From Comamonadaceae bacterium (lineage in GTDB: Bacteria > Pseudomonadota > Gammaproteobacteria > Burkholderiales > Burkholderiaceae_C): a stretch of 10,683 nt of DNA. The notes under the pieces were generated by a model that was given only the letters and a program-made list of their open reading frames with translations, searched no databases and was not told the origin of the DNA. The DNA is taken from contig CANCCF010000140.1 of NCBI GenBank assembly GCA_947374485.1, positions 1 to 10,683 of the forward strand, written 5' to 3'. A program made the translations under genes and the position numbers. This document shows positions 1 through 6,406 of this stretch, in pieces (position 1 is the first letter of the stretch; the number at the start of each line of letters is the position of its first letter).

Positions 1-14
1 AGAGCGTTTGCCCA

Positions 15-626
15 TCAGCTTGAGCGTGACCACACCAGCAGCAGGTTGTTGGCCGGCATGGCGAAGCGCTGTGCCAGTTGCAAGCCAGCCAGTTGCGCCT
101 GCTCTTGCACGTCTTCGCGGCGGCGCAGGCCCCACTCCCGGTTTTGCAGGCGCAAGTCGCGGTCAAAGCCGAGGTTGCCCTGCGCCGTGCTGACATCGTC
201 TTCCAGGTACGGGCCGTAGGTGATCAGCAGGCCGTTGCGGGTCAGGTAACGGGCACTGCCTTGCATTAGGGCCGCACAGGTGGCCCAGGGCGAGATGTGC
301 AGCATGTTGGCGCAGTAAATGGCGTCAAACAGCGGCGTTTCCACCGGCAGCCAGGCTGGGCTCATGACGTCGAGCAGCAGGGGCGCGTGCACATTGCGCA
401 GTTGGTCGCCCGCAATGTGGGCGCTGATGCTGTCCAGCGCGCCAGGGTGGCTATCGGTGGGCTGCCAGGTCCATTGCGGCAGGTGCTGTGCAAACCAGCA
501 CACGTGCTGGCCGGTGCCGGAGGCAATCTCCAGCGCTGTGCCGTGATCGGGCAACAGTTGGCTCAGCACATCCAGAATGGGTTGCTTGTTGCGCTCCGCT
601 GAAGGGCTGAAAGAGGGGGCTGGCAT
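15..626 (-). CDS. DUF938 family SAM-dependent methyltransferase
   Basis: A 203-residue protein that resembles the DUF938 group of class I SAM-dependent methyltransferases. The N-terminus carries the family-typical SAERNKQPILDVL stretch. The glycine-rich SAM-binding motif I is EIASGTGQH (residues 33-41), followed by an acidic/DSHP segment near residue 58. FDAIYCANMLHISPW (residues 100-114) matches the post-II region of the fold. No signal peptide or membrane segment is visible, so it should be cytosolic. Length fits the family (about 200 residues) and both ends are intact. An AGGA about nine bases upstream of the ATG is a plausible ribosome site. The gene lies 63 bp downstream of the DUF6172 gene on the same strand and could be co-transcribed with it. 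The substrate is unknown; the family assignment is firm, the reaction is not. Confidence 0.88.
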   Translation of the reverse strand: MPAPSFSPSAERNKQPILDVLSQLLPDHGTALEIASGTGQHVCWFAQHLPQWTWQPTDSHPGALDSISAHIAGDQLRNVHAPLLLDVMSPAWLPVETPLFDAIYCANMLHISPWATCAALMQGSARYLTRNGLLITYGPYLEDDVSTAQGNLGFDRDLRLQNREWGLRRREDVQEQAQLAGLQLAQRFAMPANNLLLVWSRSS

Positions 627-689
627 AGGGGCTGTCCTGTCGCTGGTGGTGGCAGGTCCCGCGCGGTGGCCGGGACGAAATGCGCAGAG

Positions 690-998
690 CTATTCGGCCG
701 TGCTGTCGGCGCTGGCACGCACTTGGCGGTGACCGTGCTTGGCCAGTATTTCTACATAGAACTGATAGCCATCGCTCTTGACCAGGGCATCGATCAAAGG
801 AATCAGTTCGGCCAGGTGGGCCACCTGCGCGGTTTCTTCGGTGCTGCCAAAGCGGCAGTCAAAGTCCCAGAAATCCACGCCCTCTGGCAGGGCGCGGCGG
901 CGTTCGCGTTTGATGTACTTGCGGATTTCGTGTTTGGTGGCTTCGAGCATGCGCTCGGGGTTTTTGCCTTCTGACTTCAGGGGAAACGTTTTTTTCAT
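690..998 (-). CDS. DUF6172 family protein
   Basis: A 102-residue, basic-to-mixed charge protein. It begins MKKTFPLKSEGKNPERMLEA and has a highly charged helix (KHEIRKYIKRERRRALPEG) followed by VDFWDFDCRFG, the pattern I associate with the DUF6172 family of small conserved proteobacterial proteins. No enzyme motif, signal peptide or transmembrane segment is seen. The start is well supported: AAGGA sits eight bases before the ATG on the minus strand. The gene is divergent from the exonuclease gene and upstream of the DUF938 methyltransferase on the same strand. Function is not known. The dense Arg/Lys helix could contact nucleic acid, but that is only a guess. Confidence 0.8.
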   Translation of the reverse strand: MKKTFPLKSEGKNPERMLEATKHEIRKYIKRERRRALPEGVDFWDFDCRFGSTEETAQVAHLAELIPLIDALVKSDGYQFYVEILAKHGHRQVRASADSTAE

Positions 999-1003
999 GG
1001 GGA

Positions 1004-1654
1004 ATGTCCTTAAGCGGCGATGATACGTCCCACATACAGACCATCTTGAGCACCCGATTGACCATTCGCCACCCCACCCCCGACAAAGACGCCATTGCGC
1101 TGCTTCCCGCTTTTGATCGACTGGGGCCCGAGCGCATCACGCTGGTGTCCAGCGCCGCGCAGGCACGCGAGGCCTATGCCCATCTGGCCCGGGCCACGGC
1201 CTGGGGTTTTGATACCGAGTCCAAGCCCACCTTCAAGGTCGGCGAAGTGTCGGACGGCCCGCACATCGTGCAGCTCTCCACACCCGAGCGGGCCTGGGTG
1301 TTCCAGATCCACGACCTGGCGTGCCGCGCTGTGGTGGCTGAGCTGATGGCGTTGGGCGGTGTGCCCAAGGCCGGATTTGGGCTGGGCGATGACCGCAAGC
1401 GCATCCTGCAGAAGCTCGGTGTGGAGCCGGTGGGGGTGCTGGAGCTCAACACCGTGTTCCAGCAGCGCGGCTACCGCAAGGACATGGGTGTCAAGGGGGC
1501 CGTGGCGGTGCTGTTCAACCAGCGCTTCATCAAGTCCAAAAAAGCGGCCACCAGCAACTGGGCCAACCTGCACCTGTCCGAAGCGCAACTCGTGTATGCG
1601 GCCAACGATGCCTATGCCGCCATTCGCGTCTTCAACGCGCTGGGTCTGGCCTGA
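1004..1654 (+). CDS. 3'-5' exonuclease domain protein (RNase D-like, DEDDy)
   Basis: A stand-alone 3'-5' exonuclease of the DnaQ-like/RNase D fold, 216 residues from the ATG used here. The metal-binding signature is complete. Exo I is GFDTES (Asp70, Glu72). Exo II is GFGLGDDRKRI (Asp129 or Asp130). Exo III is YAANDAY with Tyr198 and Asp202 spaced as in the DEDDy class. The protein lacks the HRDC domains of true RNase D, so the nucleic-acid substrate cannot be named. The start is uncertain: the ATG lies only five bases from the divergent DUF6172 start and the GGGGA before it is too close to serve as a normal ribosome site. TTG codons at 1046 or 1058 are in frame and would leave the conserved part intact. 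The gene ends five bases before the stop of the convergent trxC remnant. Confidence 0.87.
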   Translation: MSLSGDDTSHIQTILSTRLTIRHPTPDKDAIALLPAFDRLGPERITLVSSAAQAREAYAHLARATAWGFDTESKPTFKVGEVSDGPHIVQLSTPERAWVFQIHDLACRAVVAELMALGGVPKAGFGLGDDRKRILQKLGVEPVGVLELNTVFQQRGYRKDMGVKGAVAVLFNQRFIKSKKAATSNWANLHLSEAQLVYAANDAYAAIRVFNALGLA

Positions 1655-1659
1655 CGGGT

Positions 1660-1772
1660 TTAGCGGGACAAGGGAGTCACGTGCGACTGCGCCCAGCGCA
1701 CGATGTCCCGTGTGCCCATGGCGCCCGCCTGGTGTGGCAGTGCGGGCAGACCAGGTGCAGGGAGTCGGCCAT
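1660..1772 (-). pseudogene. trxC: trxC (thioredoxin 2) remnant with large internal deletion
   Basis: On the minus strand an ATG at 1772 opens MADSLHLVCPHCHT, which resembles the N-terminus of betaproteobacterial thioredoxin 2, including the first CxxC of its zinc ribbon. Directly after this, around 1731-1733, the similarity jumps to another reading frame: QAGAMGTRDIVRWAQSHV and five more codons to TAA at 1660. This resembles the extreme C-terminus of the same protein family. About 14 N-terminal and 23 C-terminal codons remain of a protein normally near 140-150 residues. The second zinc CxxC and the thioredoxin WCGPC site are both gone. Read straight through in the first frame it would give only a 31-residue peptide. 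The ATG lies five bases after the stop of the 82-residue gene, so trxC was probably the second gene of that operon. The identification rests on remembered family patterns, not an alignment. Confidence 0.55.
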
Positions 1773-1777
1773 GTGTC

Positions 1778-2026
1778 TCAGTGCGTGACGAACTCGTAGA
1801 CCACGTCCTCGCTGTCCACCATGTCCAGGATGTCGTCGAGCTGGTCCTCGTCCTGCGTGCTGGCCCAGGTGTCTTCCGGGTCGGTGGCAAACAGGGGCTC
1901 GATGGCCAGGTCCAGGAACTGCCCGCCCGGCATCTTCAGCACCGAAGTGCCCTCCGAGGTTTGCACCAGTTCCCAGTCGTCCGGTACCGACATTTCCAGT
2001 GTGATGGTGACGTGGAGCTTTTTCAT
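1778..2026 (-). CDS. Small acidic hypothetical protein (82 aa)
   Basis: An 82-residue protein I do not recognise. It starts with a beta-like segment (MKKLHVTITLEMSVPDDWEL), continues with TSEGTSVLKMPGGQFLDL, and ends in a very acidic region (DPEDTWASTQDEDQLDDIL then DMVDSEDVVYEFV). No cysteines, signal peptide or membrane segment are present, so it is probably a soluble cytosolic protein. The reading frame looks genuine: a good AAGGA lies about eight bases before the ATG, and the composition is protein-like, unlike the Arg/His-rich frames on the opposite strand. It is divergent from the LacI-family regulator, with 95 bp between the two starts, and was apparently followed by trxC. Whether the LacI-type operator in that gap also affects this gene is open. 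Confidence 0.72.
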   Translation of the reverse strand: MKKLHVTITLEMSVPDDWELVQTSEGTSVLKMPGGQFLDLAIEPLFATDPEDTWASTQDEDQLDDILDMVDSEDVVYEFVTH

Positions 2027-2084
2027 GGGAAATCCTTGGAGGTGAGGGGCCGAGGGTAACCGATGGGTTTGTCACAAAAAATGC

Positions 2085-2098
2085 TGAAAACGCTTACA
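2085..2098. promoter_or_regulatory. LacI-family operator upstream of the regulator gene
   Basis: TGAAAACGCTTACA fits the generic LacI/GalR-family operator pattern TGNAANCGNTTNCA, with the central CG and conserved arms intact. It is almost the same as the perfect palindrome upstream of the transport operon. It lies in the 95-bp divergent gap, 24 bases before the regulator's ATG. A candidate -35 (TTGTCA at 2069-2074) is just upstream and an AT-rich TATTAT (2108-2113) just downstream, although their spacing is not ideal. Autoregulation is the simplest reading (inference). Confidence 0.72.
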
Positions 2099-2121
2099 AC
2101 CGTGAATTATTATTCCCGGAT

Positions 2122-3174
2122 ATGAAAAATACGGTCGCCAAGCGCAGCACAAAAGACGTCTCCACGATGCAATCCGCAACCGTCACGCTGGACATGGTGG
2201 CCAAAGAAGCCGGTGTGTCGCCGGCCACCGTCTCGCGCATTCTCAATGGCACGGCCGTAGTCAGTGCTGTGCGCAAGGAGGCGGTGGACGCTGCCATTGC
2301 CAGGCTGGGCTTTGTACCCAACCCGGTGGCCCGCGGCCTGGCCGGTGGGCGCACCTTCAGCATCGGCGTGGTGACGCAGACGCTGGACAGCCCGTTTTAC
2401 GGTTCGGCCCTGCGCGGCATTGAAGAGAAGCTGCTGCCCCTGGGTTACAGCCCCCTGTTTGTCAGCGGCCAGTGGAATGCCGAGGTGGAGGCCAAGTGCA
2501 TGGATGTGCTGCGCTCGCGCCGGGTGGACGGCATCATTGTGCTGACCGGGCGCCTGACCGACAAGGCACTCAAAAACTACGCCAAGTCCCTGCCGATTGT
2601 GGTCACCGGGCGCAAGCTCAAGGCCCCCAACCTGGCCGCGCTCTACTGCGACAACGTGGAAGGCGCGCGCCTGGCTACCCAGCATTTGATTGGCCTGGGC
2701 CACCGCCAGATTGCCTTCATCTCCGGTGACCCGCAGCACCCCGATGCCATGGAGCGCTTCGAAGGCTACCGCAAGGCACTGGAAAACGCCCGCATCAAGT
2801 TTGACCCGGCCCTGGTGGCCGAGGGTGGCTTCTATGAGGCCAGCGGACTGCAGGCGGTGGGTGATCTGCTGGCCTCGCGCAAGCGCTTTACCGCCATCTT
2901 CGCCGCCAATGACCAGATGGCCGTGGGCGCCGCGCTGGGGCTGAGCCGCCATTCCCTGCGCGTGCCAGAGGATGTGTCGCTGATCGGCTATGACGATCTG
3001 CTGTCTTCGCTCTATTCCAACCCGCCCTTGAGCAGCGTGCACCAGTCGGCCTATGAGTTGGGGCAGCAGGCCGCAGCGGTCATGCTGCAACTGCTGGCCG
3101 GTGAAGCCCCGGTGTGTGAGGTGCCCGCACCGCGCCTGGTGGCGCGCGAGTCCTGCCGCCGGCTGACCCTGTAG
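2122..3174 (+). CDS. LacI-family transcriptional regulator of the beta-glucan operon
   Basis: A 350-residue LacI/GalR-family repressor. The N-terminal helix-turn-helix is VTLDMVAKEAGVSPATVSR then ILNG (residues 21-43). The hinge helix NPVARGLAGGRT follows and carries the leucine expected to enter the minor groove. The rest is a periplasmic-binding-protein-like effector domain (IGVVTQTLDSPFYG, then VDGIIVLTGR, GHRQIAFISGDP, FAANDQMAVGAAL, DVSLIGYDDL). The start is not certain: the ATG at 2122 has almost no ribosome site. The ATG at 2167 (residue 16) would give a 335-residue protein with the HTH nearer the N-terminus, but it has no better site. The gene stands directly upstream of the sugar-transport operon, and matching operator-like palindromes precede both, so it most likely represses the operon until a beta-glucoside or oligosaccharide binds. 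The effector is inferred from the neighbours, not from the binding pocket. Confidence 0.93.
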   Translation: MKNTVAKRSTKDVSTMQSATVTLDMVAKEAGVSPATVSRILNGTAVVSAVRKEAVDAAIARLGFVPNPVARGLAGGRTFSIGVVTQTLDSPFYGSALRGIEEKLLPLGYSPLFVSGQWNAEVEAKCMDVLRSRRVDGIIVLTGRLTDKALKNYAKSLPIVVTGRKLKAPNLAALYCDNVEGARLATQHLIGLGHRQIAFISGDPQHPDAMERFEGYRKALENARIKFDPALVAEGGFYEASGLQAVGDLLASRKRFTAIFAANDQMAVGAALGLSRHSLRVPEDVSLIGYDDLLSSLYSNPPLSSVHQSAYELGQQAAAVMLQLLAGEAPVCEVPAPRLVARESCRRLTL

Positions 3175-3184
3175 CGGCACTTTT
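3154..3184 (+). terminator. Weak candidate terminator after the regulator gene
   Basis: A 6-bp stem TGCCGC (3154-3159) / GCGGCA (3174-3179) with a 14-nt loop overlaps the stop codon and is followed by CTTTT. The stem is short, the loop long and the T-run only four bases. It may reduce read-through into the transport operon, but it is not a strong intrinsic terminator. Confidence 0.25.
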
Positions 3185-3202
3185 CACCGGGAATACCCTG
3201 AG

Positions 3203-3231
3203 CTGGTTTGCGGGGGAGTGCTGCCTATAAT
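3203..3231 (+). promoter_or_regulatory. Sigma-70 type promoter of the beta-glucan transport operon
   Basis: A perfect -10 hexamer TATAAT is at 3226-3231. At the proper 16-17 bp spacing the -35 is poor (CTGGTT at 3203 or TGGTTT at 3204). A strong -10 with a weak -35 is common in regulated promoters. Transcription would begin near 3238, inside the operator, leaving a leader of about 36 bases before the binding-protein ATG. Confidence 0.65.
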
Positions 3232-3244
3232 GAAAGCGCTTTCA
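3231..3244. promoter_or_regulatory. LacI-family operator overlapping the operon promoter
   Basis: TGAAAGCGCTTTCA is a perfect 14-bp palindrome of the LacI-family type with a central CG. Its first base is the last base of the TATAAT box and it covers the expected transcription start. A repressor bound here would physically block RNA polymerase. The adjacent lacI-type gene is the obvious candidate to bind it. Confidence 0.85.
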
Positions 3245-3273
3245 CACATTCCAGGTTTTCACAGGAGATTCCA

Positions 3274-4548
3274 ATGCCCACCGCCAAGCCCGCCCACCGC
3301 GCCAAGCTCAAAATTGTCCTCGCCGGTCTGGCCAGTCTGACCTGGCTTGCCACAGCCTCGGCGCAGCAAACCCTGACGATTGCGGCCTTTCCGGCGGTGG
3401 ATGAAATTGCCAAGTCGGCCATTCCGATGTGGAAGAAAAAGCACCCGGACGTCGAAATCAAGGTCATCAGCCGCGCCTTTGCCGACCACCACACCGCCAT
3501 GACCACGGCGCTGTCCACATCGTCGAACCTGCCCGATGTGATGGTGGTGGAGTACGGCTATGTGGCCCGCTTTGCCGAGGGCGGTGGACTGGAAGACCTG
3601 GGCGCCGCACCCTACAGCATCAAGAGCCAGCAGGCGCGCTTTGTGCCCTACGCCTTCCGCCAGGGCACCACCAATGCAGGCACGGTGGTGGCCGTGCCGT
3701 CTGACATCGGCCCAGGCACGCTGCTTTATCGCGACGACCTGCTGAAAAAGGCCGGCGTGAAGGAAGCCGACCTGACCCAGTCCTGGGACTCGTTTGTGAA
3801 TGCCGGCGTCAAGATCAAGGCCAGCACCGGCGCCTACCTGGTGGCCCATGCGCGTGATGTCAAAGACATCATGATCCGCTCCGGCATCAAGCCCGGCGAA
3901 GGCCTGTACATCGACAACAAAGGCAAGGTGCTGGTGGACACTCCCCGTTTTGTGCGCGCCTTCGAACTGGCCAAAAAAGTGCGTGAGCAAAAGCTCGACG
4001 GCAAGATCGGCGCCTGGTCCAACGAATGGTCCGAAGGCTTCAAGCGCGGCACCATTGCCACCCAGCTCTCGGGTGCCTGGCTGGCGGGCCACTTGAACAA
4101 CTGGCTGGCCCCTGACACCAAGGGCCTGTGGCGCGTGTCGCAACTGCCTGAAAAAGCCTACGGCTCCTGGGGCGGCAGTTTCTACACCATCCCCAAGGCC
4201 ACCAAGAACAAGGCCCTGGCCTGGGAGTTCATCCAGATGATGACGCTCAGCCCCGAGATGCAGCTGAGCGCCTTCAAGTCACAAGACGCCTTCCCGGCCC
4301 TGGTGGATGTGCACAAGGACGCGTTCTTTGACCAACCCATCGACTTCCTCGGTGGCCAGAAGGCGCGCCTGCTGTGGCGTGATGCGGCCTACAAGATCAC
4401 TGCCGTGGATGTGCACAAGCTCGACCCGATTGCCGAAGAAATCGTCAACACCGAAATGGACAAGGTGCTCGACCAGGGCAAGGACGTCAAGACCGCTTTG
4501 GCGGATGCCAAAGCCCTGCTGGAACGCCGCGTAGCCCGCGCCCAGTAA
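3274..4548 (+). CDS. ABC transporter periplasmic sugar-binding protein (family 1)
   Basis: A 424-residue extracellular solute-binding protein of the carbohydrate (CUT1) type. The chosen ATG has an excellent AGGAG site six bases upstream (3263-3267). The frame stays open further upstream to a TTG at 3208, but that extension would run through the promoter and operator. The N-terminus is a clear Sec signal peptide: a basic region (HRAKLK), a hydrophobic core (IVLAGLASLTWLA) and an ASA cleavage site, predicted after residue 30. There is no lipobox cysteine, so the mature protein should be free in the periplasm. Family hallmarks include the opening TLTIAAF, the PDVMVVEYGYVARFAEGG stretch, GTLLYRDDLLKKAG, and SGAWLAGHLNNW near the cleft. 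It begins the operon and is followed 21 bp later by the first permease gene. Beta-gluco-oligosaccharides are the likely ligand, inferred from the hydrolases encoded downstream. Confidence 0.93.
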   Translation: MPTAKPAHRAKLKIVLAGLASLTWLATASAQQTLTIAAFPAVDEIAKSAIPMWKKKHPDVEIKVISRAFADHHTAMTTALSTSSNLPDVMVVEYGYVARFAEGGGLEDLGAAPYSIKSQQARFVPYAFRQGTTNAGTVVAVPSDIGPGTLLYRDDLLKKAGVKEADLTQSWDSFVNAGVKIKASTGAYLVAHARDVKDIMIRSGIKPGEGLYIDNKGKVLVDTPRFVRAFELAKKVREQKLDGKIGAWSNEWSEGFKRGTIATQLSGAWLAGHLNNWLAPDTKGLWRVSQLPEKAYGSWGGSFYTIPKATKNKALAWEFIQMMTLSPEMQLSAFKSQDAFPALVDVHKDAFFDQPIDFLGGQKARLLWRDAAYKITAVDVHKLDPIAEEIVNTEMDKVLDQGKDVKTALADAKALLERRVARAQ

Positions 4549-4569
4549 CCGAGTCAGAAAGGCAAGACC

Positions 4570-5568
4570 ATGCCAAGCATTGCACCGACCACGGCCGCAC
4601 CATCCACCATCGCCGTGCCGCAGGCCAGCTCGCCGGTGCGTCGCAGCGGCTGGCGCCTCAAGCCCCAGCATGTGCCCTACCTGCTGGTCAGCCCGTTCCT
4701 GATCCTGTTTCTGGTGTTTGGCGTGTTCCCGTTGGCGTTTTCGTTTTACCTGGCCTTCCAGTCGTGGGAGCCCACGGCGGGTCTGTCGACCATGAAGTTC
4801 GTGGGCCTGGACAACTTTGCCTTCGCCATCAAGGACGAGTGGTTTTTGAAGTCGCTGCTCAACACCGCCTGGCTGGCGGTGGCCTCGGGCGTGCCGCAGC
4901 ACCTGATTGCCATTCCGCTGGCCTACTTCATCCACAGCTCGTTCAAGCGCACGCGCAACGCGGTGATTGGCGCCTACTTTTTGCCCTACATCACCAGCAC
5001 GGTGGCGATTGCCATGATGTTCGGCACGCTGTTCTCCACAGACTACGGCATGATCAACATTGCCCTGCATGCGCTCTCGCAGGTGCCGGGCCTGGGCTGG
5101 CTGATTTCGGGTGTGCCCATCGACTGGCTCAACCGCGCCGAGAACGTCAAACCGGCCGTGGCCATCGTGGTGTTCTGGCGCTACATCGGCTTCAACACGG
5201 TGCTGTACCTGGCCGCGCTGCAGACCATCCCCAAGGACATTTACGAAGCCGCCACCATGGACGGCGCGCGCCGCCTGCAGCAGTTTTTCTACATCACGCT
5301 GCCCAGCCTCAAACCCATGATTTATTTTGGCGTCACGCTCAGCGTGGTCGGCGGCCTGCAGCTGTTTGAGGAGCCCTTCATCCTCACCGGCGGGCGCGGC
5401 GGCACCGACCAGGCGGGCATGACCACGGCCATGTACATGTACCGCACGGCCTTTGAGTTCAATGACTTCGGCCTGGCCAGCGCCCTGTCGTGGCTGTTCT
5501 TTGTGGTGGTGGCACTGCTCACCTGGCTCACCAACCGCGCCTTCAAGCCGCGCAATGGCTCGCACTGA
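4570..5568 (+). CDS. Sugar ABC transporter permease 1 (MalF-like)
   Basis: A 332-residue inner-membrane permease of the CUT1 family. A hydrophilic N-terminal stretch of about 33 residues precedes the first membrane helix (YLLVSPFLILFLVFGVF). Further hydrophobic segments follow, consistent with the usual six helices. The cytoplasmic EAA loop that docks on the ATPase is clear: YEAATMDGARRLQQFF then YITLPSLKP, from about residue 225. The start has AAAGG seven bases upstream. It should pair with the second permease encoded 12 bp downstream, the upstream binding protein and the ATPase encoded after GH1. The permease sequence alone does not define the sugar. Confidence 0.93.
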   Translation: MPSIAPTTAAPSTIAVPQASSPVRRSGWRLKPQHVPYLLVSPFLILFLVFGVFPLAFSFYLAFQSWEPTAGLSTMKFVGLDNFAFAIKDEWFLKSLLNTAWLAVASGVPQHLIAIPLAYFIHSSFKRTRNAVIGAYFLPYITSTVAIAMMFGTLFSTDYGMINIALHALSQVPGLGWLISGVPIDWLNRAENVKPAVAIVVFWRYIGFNTVLYLAALQTIPKDIYEAATMDGARRLQQFFYITLPSLKPMIYFGVTLSVVGGLQLFEEPFILTGGRGGTDQAGMTTAMYMYRTAFEFNDFGLASALSWLFFVVVALLTWLTNRAFKPRNGSH

Positions 5569-5580
5569 AAGCTCCATGCA

Positions 5581-6405
5581 ATGAACACCGAAAAACTCAG
5601 CACCCGCGCCGCCTATCTGTTGGTGGGTGTGGGCGCGCTCATCATGCTCACGCCGTTTTATTTCATGTTCGTGTTTGCCACGCACGCGCGCACCGAAATT
5701 TTCAACCTGCCGCCGCCCCTGTTTTTTGGCGACCACTTCCTGACCAACCTGCAAATCCTCACTGACAAGATTCCGTTCTGGCGCAGCTTGGGCTGGAGCC
5801 TGTATGTGGCGCTGGCGTCCACCGCGCTCACGCTGCTGTTTTGCTCCATGGGCGGCTATGCCTTTGCCATGTTTGAGTTCAAGGGCAAGCAGCCGCTGTT
5901 CCTGCTGGTCATGGGCACCATGCTGCTGCCGTCCTTTCTGGGCATGATCCCGACCTTCATGATCATGGACGCCTTTGGCTGGATCGACCAGCCGCGCGCC
6001 CTCTACATCCCCGGCGCGGCCAGCGCCTTTGGCATTTTCATGATGCGGCAGTTCATTGGCTCCTCCATCCCCAAAGACCTGATCGAGGCCGCACGCATGG
6101 ACGGCTGTGGCGAGTTGGGCATCTACTGGCGCATCGTGCTGCCCTTGCTGGCGCCGGCCATGGGCACGCTGGGGCTGATCACCTTCATTGCCTCGTGGAA
6201 CAACTTCATCGGCCCGCTGATCGTGATGCGCTCGCCCGAGATGTACACCTTGCCGCTGGCCCTGCGCAGCATGCAAAGCCCGGTCAACACCGAGTGGGGC
6301 GCGGTGATGGCGGGTTCTGCCATTGCCACCTTGCCGCTCTTGGTGCTGTTTGCCATTTCTTCGCGCAGGCTGATCGATGGCCTGACCGCGGGTGCCGTCA
6401 AATAA
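5581..6405 (+). CDS. Sugar ABC transporter permease 2 (MalG-like)
   Basis: A 274-residue inner-membrane permease, the MalG-type partner of the preceding protein. The first helix is AYLLVGVGALIMLTPFYFMF (about residues 11-30), and several more hydrophobic segments follow. The EAA motif is EAARMDGCGELGIYWRIVLP beginning at residue 169, the usual position in the short CUT1 permeases. The ribosome site is weak (GAAAG about nine bases upstream). With only 12 bp after the previous stop, translation may depend on coupling. Its stop codon is separated by one base from the ATG of the GH1 gene. Confidence 0.92.
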   Translation: MNTEKLSTRAAYLLVGVGALIMLTPFYFMFVFATHARTEIFNLPPPLFFGDHFLTNLQILTDKIPFWRSLGWSLYVALASTALTLLFCSMGGYAFAMFEFKGKQPLFLLVMGTMLLPSFLGMIPTFMIMDAFGWIDQPRALYIPGAASAFGIFMMRQFIGSSIPKDLIEAARMDGCGELGIYWRIVLPLLAPAMGTLGLITFIASWNNFIGPLIVMRSPEMYTLPLALRSMQSPVNTEWGAVMAGSAIATLPLLVLFAISSRRLIDGLTAGAVK

Positions 6406-6406
6406 T

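Noticed and set aside
656..676. Hairpin GTCCCG / CGGGAC between the DUF6172 and DUF938 genes
   Set aside because: The 6-bp stem is perfect but no T-run follows on either strand, so it is not a convincing terminator. Such stems are common by chance in GC-rich DNA.
1677..1772. A novel 31-residue zinc-ribbon microprotein (MADSLHLVCPHCHT...)
   Set aside because: Only one CxxC pair is present, and the sequence after it turns Arg-rich exactly where another frame becomes thioredoxin-like. A deleted trxC explains it better than a new gene.
3208..3273. Longer N-terminus for the sugar-binding protein starting at a TTG
   Set aside because: The extension would be translated from the promoter and operator and would place residues before a perfect signal peptide. 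The AGGAG-preceded ATG at 3274 explains everything.
4279..6276. A 665-codon open frame on the minus strand across the permease genes
   Set aside because: It is antisense to clearly conserved permeases and a binding-protein end, and its product is rich in Gln, His, Arg and Gly with no domain, as expected from GC-rich antisense frames. The long antisense frames at 2110-3180 and 7669-9003 were dropped for the same reason.
6392..6406. GTG start for GH1 overlapping the permease end
   Set aside because: It adds only MPSNN with no better ribosome site. The ATG at 6407, one base after the permease stop, is simpler, though the GTG cannot be excluded.
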